From Calliopsis andreniformis (Eukaryota; Arthropoda; Insecta; Hymenoptera; Andrenidae), in NCBI RefSeq assembly GCF_051401765.1, contig NW_027480438.1:4712001-4776000 (forward strand): a stretch of DNA of 64,000 bases, read 5' to 3'. This document shows positions 50,745 to 63,964 of the stretch, piece by piece. Below the pieces are notes generated by a model. It saw only the letters and a program-made list of their open reading frames with translations, ran no database searches and had not been told where the DNA came from. A program made the position numbers and the translations under genes. Position 1 is the first letter of the stretch; each line of letters begins with the position of its first letter.

Positions 50745-53552
50745 AATAGAATATCCTGAATTCTCAGTCTTCAACACTCAATCCTCAAACTTCAATCTTC
50801 AAGTCTCCATCCACAAACATGAATTCTCATCACTCAACCCTGAACACTCAGCCCACAATCTTCAATCCTCAATCCTCAATACTCAATCCTCAGTCCTCAG
50901 TCCTTAATCTTTAATACTCAATCCTCAATCCTAAAATCCTCAACCCTCAATGTTCAACACACAATCCTCAACCATCAATCCTTAATACTCAACCATCAAT
51001 GCTCAATTCTCAATACTCAATAGAATATGCTGAATTCTCAGTTTTCAATACCCATTCCTCAATCTTCAATCTTCAAGCCTCCATCCACAAACATGTATTC
51101 TCATCACTCAACCCTCAACCCTCAGTCCTCATCCTCCATCCTCAATCCTCAATCCTCAATCCTCAATCTTCAATCCTCAATCCTCGACCCTCAATCCTCT
51201 GCCTTCAAACCTCAATTCCGAATCCTCAATCCTGAATTCTCAATCTCCATCCCTCAGTCCGCAAAAATCTATTGTCAATCCTCAATCCTCAACAGAATAT
51301 ACTCTATTCACAGCTTTCAACACTCAATCCCCAATCTTCCATTTTCAAATCTCAATCCACAAACATCAATGCTCATCACTCAACCCTCAACACTCAGTCC
51401 TCAATCTTCAATCCTGGATACTCAATCTACAATCCTCAATCCTCAATCCTCAATCGTCAATCTTCAATACTCAATACTCAATCTTCAATCCTCAGTCCTT
51501 AATACTCAATCCTCAATCCTCATTTTTCAATCCTCAATACCCAATCCTAAATATTCAATCCTCAATCCTCAATTCGCAATCCTCATTCCTCAATCCTCAG
51601 ACCTCAAGCATCAATACTCAACCCTCAGTCCTCGTCCTCAATCCACAACCCTCAATCCTCAATCCTCGATTTTCATTCATGAATATTCAACATTCAATCC
51701 TCAATCCTCAATACTCAATACTCAATCCTCAATCCTCAACGTTCAATCCTCAATACCCAATCCTCAATCTCCAATCCTCAATCCTCAGTCCTCAATCCTC
51801 AATCCTCAGTCCTCAATCCTCTGTCCTCAAACCTCAATCCTGAATTCTCAATCCTGAATCCTCAATCTTCAGCCCTCAGTTCTCAACAATCAGTTGTCAA
51901 TCCTCAATCCTCAATAGAATATCATCAATTCACAGTTTTCAATACTCAATACTCAATCTACAATCTTCAAATCTCTATCCACAAACATCAATTCTTATCA
52001 CTCAACCCTCTACACTCAGTCCTCAATGTTCAATCCTCAATCCTCAATTCTCAATCTTCAATCCTCAATACTGAATCTTCAATCCTCAATCCTCAATCCT
52101 CAATCCTCAATCCTCAATCCTCATTCCTCAAACCTCAATCCTCAGCCCTCAGTCCTCATCCTTAATTCTCAATTCTCAATCCTCAATCCTCAATTCTCAA
52201 CCTTCAATCCTCAATAATCAATCTCCAACCCTAGATCCTCATTCCCCAATCCTCAGTCCTTAATCCTCAATCTTCAATCCTCAATCCCCAGTCCACAATC
52301 CTCAATCCTCAATCCTCAATCCTCAATCCTCAATCCTCAATATGCAACACACAACCCTCAACCATCAATTCTCAATACTCAACCATCAATCCTCAATTCT
52401 CAATACTCAATAGAATATCCTGAATTCTCATGGTTCAATACTCAATCCACAATATTCAATAATCAAATCTCAATCCTCAAATATCAATTCTCAACACTCA
52501 ATCCTCAGCACTCAGTCCTCTCTCTTCAATCCTCCATCCTCAATCCTCAATCCTCAAGAATCAACCCTCAATCCTCAATCCTCAATCATCAAGAATCAGC
52601 CCACAATCCTCAATCCTCAAACCTCAATTCTCAGTCCTCAAACCTCAATCCCGAATCCTCAGCTCTGAATCCTCAATCTTCAGCCCTCAGTCCTCAACAA
52701 TCAATTGTCAATCCTCAACCCTCAATAGAATATCCTCAATTCACAGTTTTCAATACTCAATCACCATTCTTCAATCATCAAATCTCAATTCACAAACATC
52801 AATTCTCATCACTCAACCCTCAACACTCATTCCTCAATCTTCAATCCTCAATCCTCAATCCTCAATCTTCAATCCTCAACACACAATCTTCAATCCTCAA
52901 TCCTCAATCCTCAGTCCTCAATACTCAATCCTCAATCGTCAATCCTCAATCCCCAATCCTGAATCTTCAATCCTCAATCCTCAATCCTTAATCCTCACTC
53001 CTCAATCTTCAATCCTCAATACTCAATCTTCAATCCTCAATCCTCAATCCTCAATACTCAACCCTCTATCCTCAATCCTCAATCCTCAATCCTCAATCCT
53101 CAATCTTCAATCCTCAATACTCAATCTTCAATCCTCAATCCTCAATCCTCAATCCTCATTCCTCAATACTCAATCGTCAGTCTTCAATCCTCAACACTCA
53201 ATCTTCAACCCTCAATCCCCAATCCTCAATCCCCAATCATCATTCTTCAATCCTCAATAGCCAATCCTCAATCTTCCATGCTCAATCCTCAATCCTCAAT
53301 TCTCAATTCTCAATCCTCAGTCCTCAGTCCTCAAACAGCAATCCTCAACCCTCAGCCTTCATCCTCAATCCTCAATCTTCAATCCTCAATCCTCAATCCT
53401 CAATCTTCTATCTTCAATCCCCAAACCTCAATCATCAATCCTCAATTCTCAATCCTCAATCCTGAAACCTCAATCCTCAATGCTCAATCCTCAATCCTCA
53501 ATCTTCAATCCTAAATACTCAGTCTTCAATACTCAATCCTCAATCCTCAATC
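50745..53552 (+). repeat. 3.8-kb tandem duplication unit, copy 2 (partial)
   Basis: Head to tail with the preceding unit. About 2.8 kb is present before the sequence departs near 53552. It contains block Z copy 3. The junction at 50745 sits inside the opening heptamers of a GAATATC cassette, so exchange at a landmark cassette may have made the duplication (inference). Confidence 0.83.
51151..53552 (+). repeat. Block Z, copy 3
   Basis: It matches copy 2 at a constant 3,795-bp offset (47232 to 51027, 48231 to 52026, 49483 to 53278) with a few substitutions, for example CTAAATA for CTCAATA near 53511. It ends at about 53552, where the copies part. Confidence 0.87.
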
Positions 53553-56369
53553 CTCAATCCTCAGTACTCAATCGTCAGTCTTCAATCCTCAACACTCAAT
53601 CTTCAATTCTCAATCCGCAATCCTCAATCCTCAATCCTCATTCTTCAATCCTCAATACCCAATCCTCAATCATCAATCCTCAATCCTCACTCATCAATCC
53701 TCAATCCTCAATCCTCAATCCTCATTCTTCAATCCTCAATCCTCAATCCTCAATCTGCAATCCTCAATACTCAATCCTCAATCCTCAATCGTCAATCCTC
53801 AAACCCAAATCCTCTATCATCAATACTCAATCCTCAATCCTCAATCCTCAATCCTGAATCATCAATCTTCAATCCTCCATGCTCAATCTTCAATCCTCAA
53901 TCCTCAATCCTCAATCTTCAATCCTCAATCCTCGATCCTCAATTCTCAATCCTCAATCCTCAGTCCTCAGTCCTCAAACATCAATCCTCAACCCTCAATC
54001 CTCATCCTCAATCCTCAATCCTCAATCTTCAATCCTCAATACTCGATCTTCAATCCTCAATCCTGAATCCTCAGTCCTCAATCCTCAATCCCCAATCAAC
54101 GATCCTCAATCTTCAATACTCATTCCTCTATCCTCAATCCTCAATACTCAATCCTCAATCTTCTATCTTCAATCCTCAATACTCAATCTTCAATCCTCAA
54201 TCCTCAGTCCTCAAACCTCAATTCTGAATCCTGAGTCCTGAATCCTCAATCTTCAATCGTCAGACCTCAACCATCAATGCTCAATTCTCAATACTCAACA
54301 GAATATCCTGAATTCTCAGTTTTCAATACTCAACCCCAATCTTCAATTTTCAAATCTCAATCCACAAACATCAATTCTCGTCACTCAACCCTCAACACTC
54401 AGTCCTCAATCTTCAATCCTCAATCCTCAATCCTCATTCGTCAATCCTCAATCCCCAATCCTCTATCATCAATCCTCAATCCTCAATCCTCAATTCTCAA
54501 TACTCAATCTTCAATCCTCAAAACTCAATCTTCAATCTTCAATCCTCAATACTCAATCCTCAATCCTCAATCCTCAATCCGCAATACTCAATCTTCAATC
54601 CTCAATACTCAATCTTCAATCCTCAATCCTCAATCCTGAAATCCTCAATCCTCAATATTCAGCACACAACCCTCAAACTTCAATCCTCAATACTCAACCA
54701 TCAATCCTCAACTCTCAATACTCAATCGTCAGCCTTCAAACCTCAACACTCGATCTTCAATCCTCAAACCTCAATCTTCAATTCTCAACCTTCGATCCTC
54801 AATACTGAATCTTCAAACTTCAATCCTCAATCCTCAATCCTCAAACCTCAATCCTCAATCTTCAATCCTCAATACTCAGTCTTCAATCCTCAATCCTCAA
54901 TCCTCAATCCTCAATCCTCAATCCTCAATCCTCAATCCTCAGTCATCAATCCTCAATCTTCAATACTCATTCCTCAATCCTCAATCCTCAATCCTCATTC
55001 CTGAATCCTCATTCCTCAAACCTCAGTCCTCAAACCTCAGTCCTCATCCTCAATTCTCAATTCTCAATCATCAATCCTCAATCCTCAATCCCCAATCTTC
55101 TATCTTCAATCCTCAGTACTCAATCTTCAATCCTCAATCCTCAGTCCTCAAACCTTAATTCTGAATCCTCAATCCCGAATCCTCAATCTTTAATCCTCAG
55201 ACCTCAACCGTCTATCCTCAATTCTCAATACTTCATAGAATATCCTGAATTCTCAGTTTTCAACACTCAATCCTCAAACTTCAATCTTCAAGTCTCCATC
55301 CACAAACATGAATTCTCATCACTCAACCCTGAACACTCAGTCCTCATCCTCCATCCTCAATCCTCAATCCTCAATCCTCAATCTTCAATCCTCAATCCTC
55401 GACCCTCAATCCTCTGCCTTCAAACCTCAATTCCGAATCCTCAATCCTGAATTCTCAATCTCCATCCCTCAGTCCGCAACAATCTATTGTCAATCCTCAA
55501 TCCTCAACAGGATATCCTCAATTCACAGCTTTCAACACTCAATCCCCAATCTTCAATTTTCAAATCTCAATCCACAAACATCAATGCTCATCACTCAACC
55601 CTCAACACTCAGTCCTCAATCTTCAATCCTCAATACTCAATCTTCAATCCTCAATCCACAATCCTCAATCCTCAATCCTCAATCCTCACTCATCAATCCT
55701 CAATCCTCAATCCTCAATCCTCATTCTTCAATCCTCAATCCTCAATCCTCAATCTGCAATCCTCAATACTCAATCCTCAATCCTCAATCGTCAAACCCCA
55801 AACCCAAATCCTCTATCATCAATACTCAATCCTCAATCCTCAATCCTCAATCCTGAATCCTCAATCTTCAATCCTCCATACTCAATCTTCAATCCTCAAT
55901 CCTTAATCCTCAATCTTCAATCCTCAATACTCAATCTTCAATCCTCAATCCAGAATCCTCAGTCCTCAATCCTCAATCCTGAATCCTCAGTCCTCAATCC
56001 TCAATCCCCAATCAACGATCCTCAATCTTCAATACTCATTCCTCTATCCTCAATCCGCAATACTCAACCATCAATCCTCAATTCTGAATACTCAATAGAA
56101 TATCCTGAACTCTCAGGATTCAATACTCAAATATCAATCCTCAACCCTCAGCCCTCATTCTGTATCATCAATCCTCAATCCTCAATCCTCAATTTTCAAT
56201 CCCCAATCCTCAACCCTCAGTCCTCATCCTCAATTCTCAACTCTCAATCCTCAATCCTCAATCCTCAATCCTCAGTCCTCAATCCTCATTCCTCAATCCC
56301 CAAACCTCAATCCCCAACCGTCAGTCCTCGTCCTCAATCCTCAACACTCAATCTTCAATCCTCAATCCT

Positions 56370-57010
56370 CAATCTTCAATCCTCAATACTCATTCTTCAA
56401 TCCTCAATACCCAATCCTCAAACTTCAATCCTCAATCCTCAATCCTCAATTCTCAATCCTCAATCCTCAGTCCTCAGTCCTCAAACATCAATCCTCAACC
56501 CTCAGCCCTCATCCTCAATCCTCAATCGTCAATCCTCAATCCTCAATCCTCAATCTTCTATCTTCAATCCTCAATACTCAATCTTCAATCCTCAATCCTC
56601 AGTCCTCAAACCTCAATTCTGAATCCTGAATCCTGAATCCTCAATCTTCAATCGTCAGACCTCAACCATCAATGCTCAATTCTCAATACTCAACAGAATA
56701 TCCTTAATTCTCAGTTTTCTATGCTCAACCCCAATCTTCAATTTTCAAATCTCAATCCACAAACATCAATTCTCGTCACTCAACCCTCAACACTCAGTCC
56801 TCAATCTTCAATCCTCAATCCTCAATCCTCAATCGTCAATCCTCAATCCCCAATCCTCTATCATCAATCCTCAATCCTCATTCCTCAATTCTCAATACTC
56901 AATCTTCAATCCTCAAAACTCAATCTTCAATCTTCAATCCTCAATACTCAATCCTCAATCCTCAATTCTCAATACTCAATCGTCAGCCTTCAAACCTCAA
57001 CACTCAATCT
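56370..57010 (+). repeat. Dispersed block W, copy 2
   Basis: It matches about 62730-63265 at 6,316 bp (56721 to 63037) and 32500-32930 at 23,878 bp. The marker is a cassette whose CCAATC 6-mer makes it 111 rather than 112 bp. Confidence 0.78.
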
Positions 57011-59289
57011 TCAATCCTCAAACCTCAATCTTCAATTCTCAACCTTCGATCCTCAATACTGAATCTTCAATCTTCAATCCTCAATCCTCAATCCTCAATC
57101 CTCAATCCTCAATCCTTAATCCTCAATCTTCACCCCTCAGTCCCCAATCCTCAATCTTCAATCCTGAACCCTCAATCCTCATCCTCAATCCTCAATCCTC
57201 AACCTTCAATCCTCAATTCTCAGTACTCAATAGAATATCCAGAATTCTCAGGATTCAATACTCAAACATCAACCCTCAACCCTCAGCCCTCATTCTGAAT
57301 CCTCAATCCTCAATCCTCAATCCTCAATCCTCAATTTTCAAACCCCAATCCTCAACCCTCAGTCCACATCCTTAATTCTCATTCCTCAATCATCAATCCT
57401 CAATCTTCAATCCTCAATAATCTATCTCCAATCCTAGATCCCCAATACTCAATCCTCAATCCTCAACCCTCAATCCTCAATCTTCAATCCTCAGTCCTCA
57501 ATCATCAATTTTCAATCCTTAATCCTCACTCATCAATCCTCAATCCTCAATCCTCAATACTCATTCTTCAATCCTCAATCCTCAATCCTCAATCTGCAAT
57601 CCTCAATACTCAATCCTCAATCCTCAATCGTCAATCCTCAAACTCCAATCCTCTATCATCATTACTCAATCCTCAATCCTCAATCGCCAATCCTCAATCC
57701 TCAATCTTCAATCCTCAGTACTCAATATTCAATCTTCAATCCTCAATCCTCAATCCTCAATCCTTAATCCGCAATCCTCAATCTTCAATCCTCAATACTC
57801 AATCTTCAATCCTCAATCCTCAATCCTAAAATCCTCAATCCTCAATATTCAACACACAACCCTCAAACATCAATCCTCAATACTCAACCATCAATCCTCA
57901 ATTCTCAATACTCAATAGAGTATCCTGAATTCTCAGTTTTCAATACTCAATCCTCAATCTTCAATCTTCAAGACTCCATCCACAAACATCTATTCTCATC
58001 ACTCAGCCCTCAACAATCAGTCCTCAATCTTCAATCCTCAAACCTCAATCCTCAATCTTCAATACTCAATACTCAATCTTCAATCTTCAATCCTCAATCC
58101 TCAATCCTCAATCGTCAATCCTCAATCCGCAATCCTCAATCTTCAATCCTCAATACTCAATCTTCAATCTTCAATCCTCAATCCTCAATCCTCAATCGTC
58201 AATCCTCAATCCGCAATCCTCAATCTTCAATCCTCAATACTCAATCTTCAATCCTCAATCCTGAATCCTGAAATCCCCAGTCCTCTATCTTCAATCCTCA
58301 ATCCTCAATCCTCAATCCTCAATCCACAATCCTCAATCCTCATTCCACAAACCTCAATCCTCAACCCTCAGTCCACATACTTAATTCTCAATTCTCAATA
58401 CTCAATCCTCAATTCTCAATCTTCAATCTTCAATCCTCAATCCTCAATCCTCAATCCTCAATCCGCAATCCTCAATCTTCAATCCTCAATACTCAATCAT
58501 CAATCCTCTATACTCAATCCTGAAATCCTCAATCCTCAATATTCAACACACAACCCTCAAATTTCAATCCTCAATACTCAACCACCAGTCCTTAATTCTC
58601 AATACTCAATCGGCAGTCTTCAATCCTCAACACTCAATCTTCAATCCTCAATCCTCAATCTTTAATCCTCAACACTCATCTTCAATCCTCAATCCCCAGT
58701 CCTCAATCCTCAATCCTCAATACTCAATCCTCAATCCTCAATCCTCAATCCGCAATCCTCAATCTTCAATCCTCTATACTCAATCTTCAATCCTCAATCC
58801 ACAATCCTGAAATCCTCAATCCTCAATATTCAACACACAACCCTCAAACTTCAACCCTCAATACTCAACCATCAATCCTCAATCCTCAATACTCAATCGT
58901 CAGCCTTCAAACCTCAACACTCAACCTTCAATCCTCAATTCTCAATCTTCAATTCTCAATCTTCGATCCTCAATACTGAATCTTCAATCTTCAATCCTCA
59001 ATCCTCAATCCTCAATCCTCAATCCTCAATCCTCAATCTTCAATCCTCAATACACAATCTTCAATCCACAATCCTGAATCCTCAATCCTCAATTCTCGAT
59101 CCCCAATCAACTATCCTCAATCTTCAATACTCAATCCTCTATCCTCAATCCTCAATCCTCAATACTCAAACATCAATCCTCAATTCTCAATACTCAATAG
59201 AATATCCTGAATTCTCAGGATTCAATACTCAAACATCAATCCTCAACCCTCAGCCCTCATTCTGAATCCTCAATCCTCAACCCTCAATC

Positions 59290-62200
59290 CTCAATTTTCA
59301 ATCCCCAATCCTCAACCCTCAGTCCTCATCCTCAATTCTCAATTCTCAATCCTAAATCCTCAATCCTCAATCTTCAATCCTCAATAATCAATCTCCAATC
59401 CTAGATCCCCAATCCCCAATCCTCAATCCTTAATCCGCAATCCTCAATCATCAATACTCAATCCTCAATCTTCAATCCTCAATACTCAATCATCAATCTT
59501 CAATCCTCAATCCTCAATCCTCAATCCTCTATCCGCAATCCTCAATCTTCAGTTCTCAATACTCAATCTTCAATCCTCAATCCTGAATCTTCAATCCTCA
59601 ATCCTCAATCCTCAATCCCCAATCAACAATCCTCAATCTTCAATACTCAACCCTCTATCCTCAATCCTCAATCCTCAATCCTCAATCCTCATTCTTCAAT
59701 CCTCACTACCCAATCCTCAATCTTCAATCCTCAATCCTCAATCCTCAATCCTCAGTCCTCAAACCTCAATTCTGAATCCTCAATCATGAATCCTCTATCC
59801 TCAGCCCTCAGTCCTCAACAATCAGTTGTCAATCCTCAATCCTCAATAGAATATCCTCAATTCACAGTTTTCAATACTTAATACTCAATCTGCAATCTTC
59901 AAATCTCTATCCACAAACACCAACTCCCATCACTCAACCCTCAACACTCAGTCCTCAATGTTCAACCCTCAACCCTCAATTCTCAATCTTCAATCCTCAA
60001 TACTGAATCTTCAATCCTCAATCCTCAATTCTCAATCCTCAATCCTCAATCCTCATTCCTCATACCTCAAACCTCAACCCTCAGTCCTCATCCTTAGTTC
60101 TCAATTCTCAATCTTCAATCCTCAATAATCAATCTCCAATCCTAGATCCTCAATCCCCAATCCTCAGTCCTTAATGCTCTATCTTCAATCATCAATCCCC
60201 AGTCCACAATCCTCAATACTCATTCCTCAATCCTCAATACTCAATCCTCAATATTCAACGCACAACCCTCTACCATCAATTCTCAATACTCAACCATCAA
60301 TCCTCAATTCTCAATACTCAATGGAATATCCTGAAATCTCATGGTTGAATACTCAATCCACAATATTCAATAATCTAATCTCAATCCCCAAACATGAATT
60401 CTCAACACTCAATCCTCAACACTCAGTCCTCTCTCTTCAATCCTCCATCCTCAATCCTCAATCCTCAAGCGTCAATCCTCAATCCTCGATCCTCAACCCT
60501 CAATCCTCACTCCTCAAACCTCAATTCCGAATCCTCAATCCTGAATCCTCAACCTTCATCCCTCAGTCCGCAACAATCAATTGTCAATCCTCAATCCTCA
60601 ATAGAACATCCTCAATTCACTGTTTTCAATACTCAATCCCCAACATTCAATCTTCAAATCTCAATCCACAAACATCAACTCTCATCACTCAACCCTCAAC
60701 ACGCAGTCCTCAATCTCCAATCCTCAATCCTCAATCCTCAATCGTCAATCCTCAATCCCAATCCTCTATCATCAATCCTCAATCCGCAATCCTCAATCCT
60801 CAATACTCAATCCTCAATCTTCAATCCTCAATACTCAATCTTCAGTCTTCAATCCTCTATCCTCAATCCTCAATCCTCAATCCGCAATCCTCAATCTTCA
60901 ATCCTCAATACTCAATCTTCAATCCTCAATCCTCAATCCTGAAATCCTCAACCCTCAATATTCAACACACAACCCTCAACCTTCAATCCTCAATACTCAA
61001 CCATCAATCCTCAATTCTCAATACTCAATAGAATATCCTGAATTCTCAGTTTTCAATACTCAATCCTCAATCGTCAATCCTAAATCCCCAATCTTCTATC
61101 ATCAATCCTCAATCCTCAATCCTCAATCCTCAGTCCTCAATCCTCAATCCTCAATCTTCAATCCTCAATACTCAATCTTCAATCTTCAATCCTCAATCCT
61201 CAATCCTCAATCGTCAATCCTCAATCCGCAATCCTCAATCTTCAATCCTCAATACTCAATCTTCAATCCTCAATCCTGAATCCTGAAATCCCCAGTCCTC
61301 TATCTTCAATCCTCAATCCTCAATCCTCAATCCTCAATCCACAATCCTCAATCCTCATTCCACAAACCTCAATCCTCAACCCTCAGTCCACATACTTAAT
61401 TCTCAATTCTCAATACTCAATCCTCAATTCTCAATCTTCAATACTCAATCCTCAATCCTCAGTCCTCAGTCCTCAAACATCAATCCTCAACCCTCAATCC
61501 TCATCCTCAATCCTCAATCCTCAATCTTCAATCCTCAATCCTCAATCCCAATACTCTATCATCAATCCTCAATCCGCAATCCTCAATACTCAATACTCAA
61601 TCCTCAATCTTCAATCCTTAATACTCAATCTTCAATCTTCAATCCTCTATCCTCAATCCTCAATCCTCAATCCACAATCCGCAATCCTCAATCCTCAATA
61701 CTCAATCCTCAATCCTCAATCCTCAATCCTGAATCCTCAATCTTCAATCCTCCATACTCAATCTTCAATCCTCAATCCTCAGTCCTCAATCTTCAATCCT
61801 CAATCCTCAATCCTCAATTCTCAATCCTCAATCCTCAGTCCTCAGTCCTCAAACATCAATCCTCAACCCTCAATCCTCATCCTCAATCCTCAATCCTCAA
61901 TCTTCAATCCTCAATACTCAATCTTCAATCCTCAATCCTGAATCCTCAGTCCTCAATCCTCAATCCCCAATCAACGATCCTCAATCTTCAATACTCATTC
62001 CTCTATCCTCAATCCTCAATACTCAACCATCAATCCTCAATTCTGAATACTCAATAGAATATCCTGAACTCTCAGGATTCAATACTCAAACATCAATCCT
62101 CAACCCTCAGCCCTCATTCTGAATCATCAATCCTCAATCCTCAATCCTCAATTTTCAATCCCCAATCCTCAACCCTCAGTCCTCATCCTCAATTCTCAAC

Positions 62201-62780
62201 TCTCAATCCTCAATCCTCAATCCTCAATCCTCAGTCCTCAATCCTCAATCCTCAATGCCCAAACCTCAATCCCCAACCGTCAGTCCTCGTCCTCAATCCT
62301 CAACACTCAATCCTCAATCCTCAATCCTCAATCTTCAATCATCAATACTCAATCTTCAATCCTCAATCCTCAATCTTTAATCCTCAATCCTCAATCCTCA
62401 ATCCTCAATCCTCAATCCTCAATCTGCAATCCTCAATCCTCAATCCTCAATCCTCAATCCTCAATCCTCAATCTTCTATCTTCAATCCCCAATCCTCTAT
62501 CATCAATCCTCAATTCTCAATCCTCAATCCTGAAACCTCAATCCTCAATGCTCAATCCTCAATCCTCAATCTTCAATCCTCAATACTCAGTCTTCAATAC
62601 TCAATCCTCAATCCTCAATCCTCAATCCTCAGTACTCAATCGTCAGTCTTCAATCCTCAACACTCAATCTTCAATTCTCAATCCCCAATCCTCAATCCTC
62701 AATCCTCATTCTTCAATCCTCAACACCCAATCCTCAATCTTCAACCCTCAATCCTCAATCCTCAATTCTCAATCCTCAAT
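59290..62780 (+). repeat. 5.6-kb higher-order repeat unit, copy 4 (partial, distant)
   Basis: It matches about 9420-12811 at a constant offset of 49,870 bp (10304 to 60174; 12678 to 62548) and the other copies at matching sites. Only the right three-fifths of the unit is present. After about 62684 it follows the version seen at 18414 onward rather than copy 1. It lies more than 30 kb from the nearest relative, so the family is dispersed as well as tandem. Confidence 0.87.
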
Positions 62781-63265
62781 CCTCAGTCCTCAGTCCTCAA
62801 ACATCAATCCTCAACCCTCAGCCCTCATCCTCAATCCTCAATCGTCAATCCTCAATCCTCAATCCTCAATCTTCTATCTTCAATCCTCAATACTCAATCT
62901 TCAATCCTCAATCCTCAGTCCTCAAACCTCAATTCTGAATCCTGAATCCTGAATCCTCAATCTTCAATCGTCAGACCTCAACCATCAATGCTCAATTCTC
63001 AATACTCAACAGAATATCCTTAATTCTCAGTTTTCTATGCTCAACCCCAATCTTCAATTTTCAAATCTCAATCCACAAACATCAATTCTCGTCACTCAAC
63101 CCTCAACACTCAGTCCTCAATCTTCAATCCTCAATCCTCAATCCTCAATCGTCAATCCTCAATCCCCAATCCTCTATCATCAATCCTCAATCCTCATTCC
63201 TCAATTCTCAATACTCAATCTTCAATCCTCAAAACTCAATCTTCAGTCTTCAATCCTCAATACTC
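62730..63265 (+). repeat. Dispersed block W, copy 3
   Basis: Copy of 56370-57010. At about 63280 the array changes partner and then follows 57630-58050 at an offset of 5,654 bp (CAAACTCC marker at 57640 and 63294), so two separate source segments are joined here. Confidence 0.78.
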
Positions 63266-63284
63266 AATCCTCAATCCTCAATCG

Positions 63285-63700
63285 TCAATCCTCAAACTCC
63301 AATCCTCTATCATCATTACTCAATCCTCAATCCTCAATCGCCAATCCTCAATCCTCAATCTTCAATCCTCAGTACTCAATATTCAATCTTCAATCCTCAA
63401 TCCTCAATCCTCAATCCTTAATCCGCAATGCTCAATCTTCAATCCTCAATACTCAATCTTCAATCCTCAATCCTCAATCCTAAAATCCTCAATCCTCAAT
63501 ATTCAACACACAACCCTCAAACATCAATCCTCAATACTCAACCATCAATCCTCAATTCTCAATACTCAATAGAGTATCCTGAATTCTCAGTTTTCAATAC
63601 TCAATCCTCAATCTTCAATCTTCAAGTCTCCATCCACAAACATCTATTCTCATCACTCAGCCCTCAACAATCAGTCCGCAATCTTCAATCCTCAAACCTC
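63285..63700 (+). repeat. Copy of 57631-58045 (offset 5,654 bp)
   Basis: Shared rare variants are AACTCC, ATCATTA and CGCCAATC, and the cassette with GAGTATC (63565, matching the one near 57911). The copies differ at single bases, for example AAGTCTC here against AAGACTC in the earlier copy. Confidence 0.77.
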
Positions 63701-63739
63701 AATCCTCAATCTTCAATCCTCAATACTCAGTCTTCAATC

Positions 63740-63795
63740 CTCAATCCTCAATCCTCAATCCTCAATCCTCAATCCTCAATCCTCAATCCTCAATC
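63740..63795 (+). repeat. Perfect heptamer run (8 units)
   Basis: Eight uninterrupted CTCAATC units between TTCAATC and ATCAATC. With 40960-41015 it is the longest perfect run I found; runs of seven occur at 1036-1084, 12506-12554, 26703-26751 and 32406-32454. Confidence 0.87.
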
Positions 63796-63964
63796 ATCAA
63801 TCCTCAATCTTCAATACTCAACCCTCAATCCTCAATCCTCAGTCCTCAGTCCTCAATCTTCAATACTCAATCCTCAATCCTATAATCCTCAATCCTCAAT
63901 ATTCAACACACAACCCTCAAACATCAATCCTCAATACTCAACCATCAATCCTCAATTATCAATA

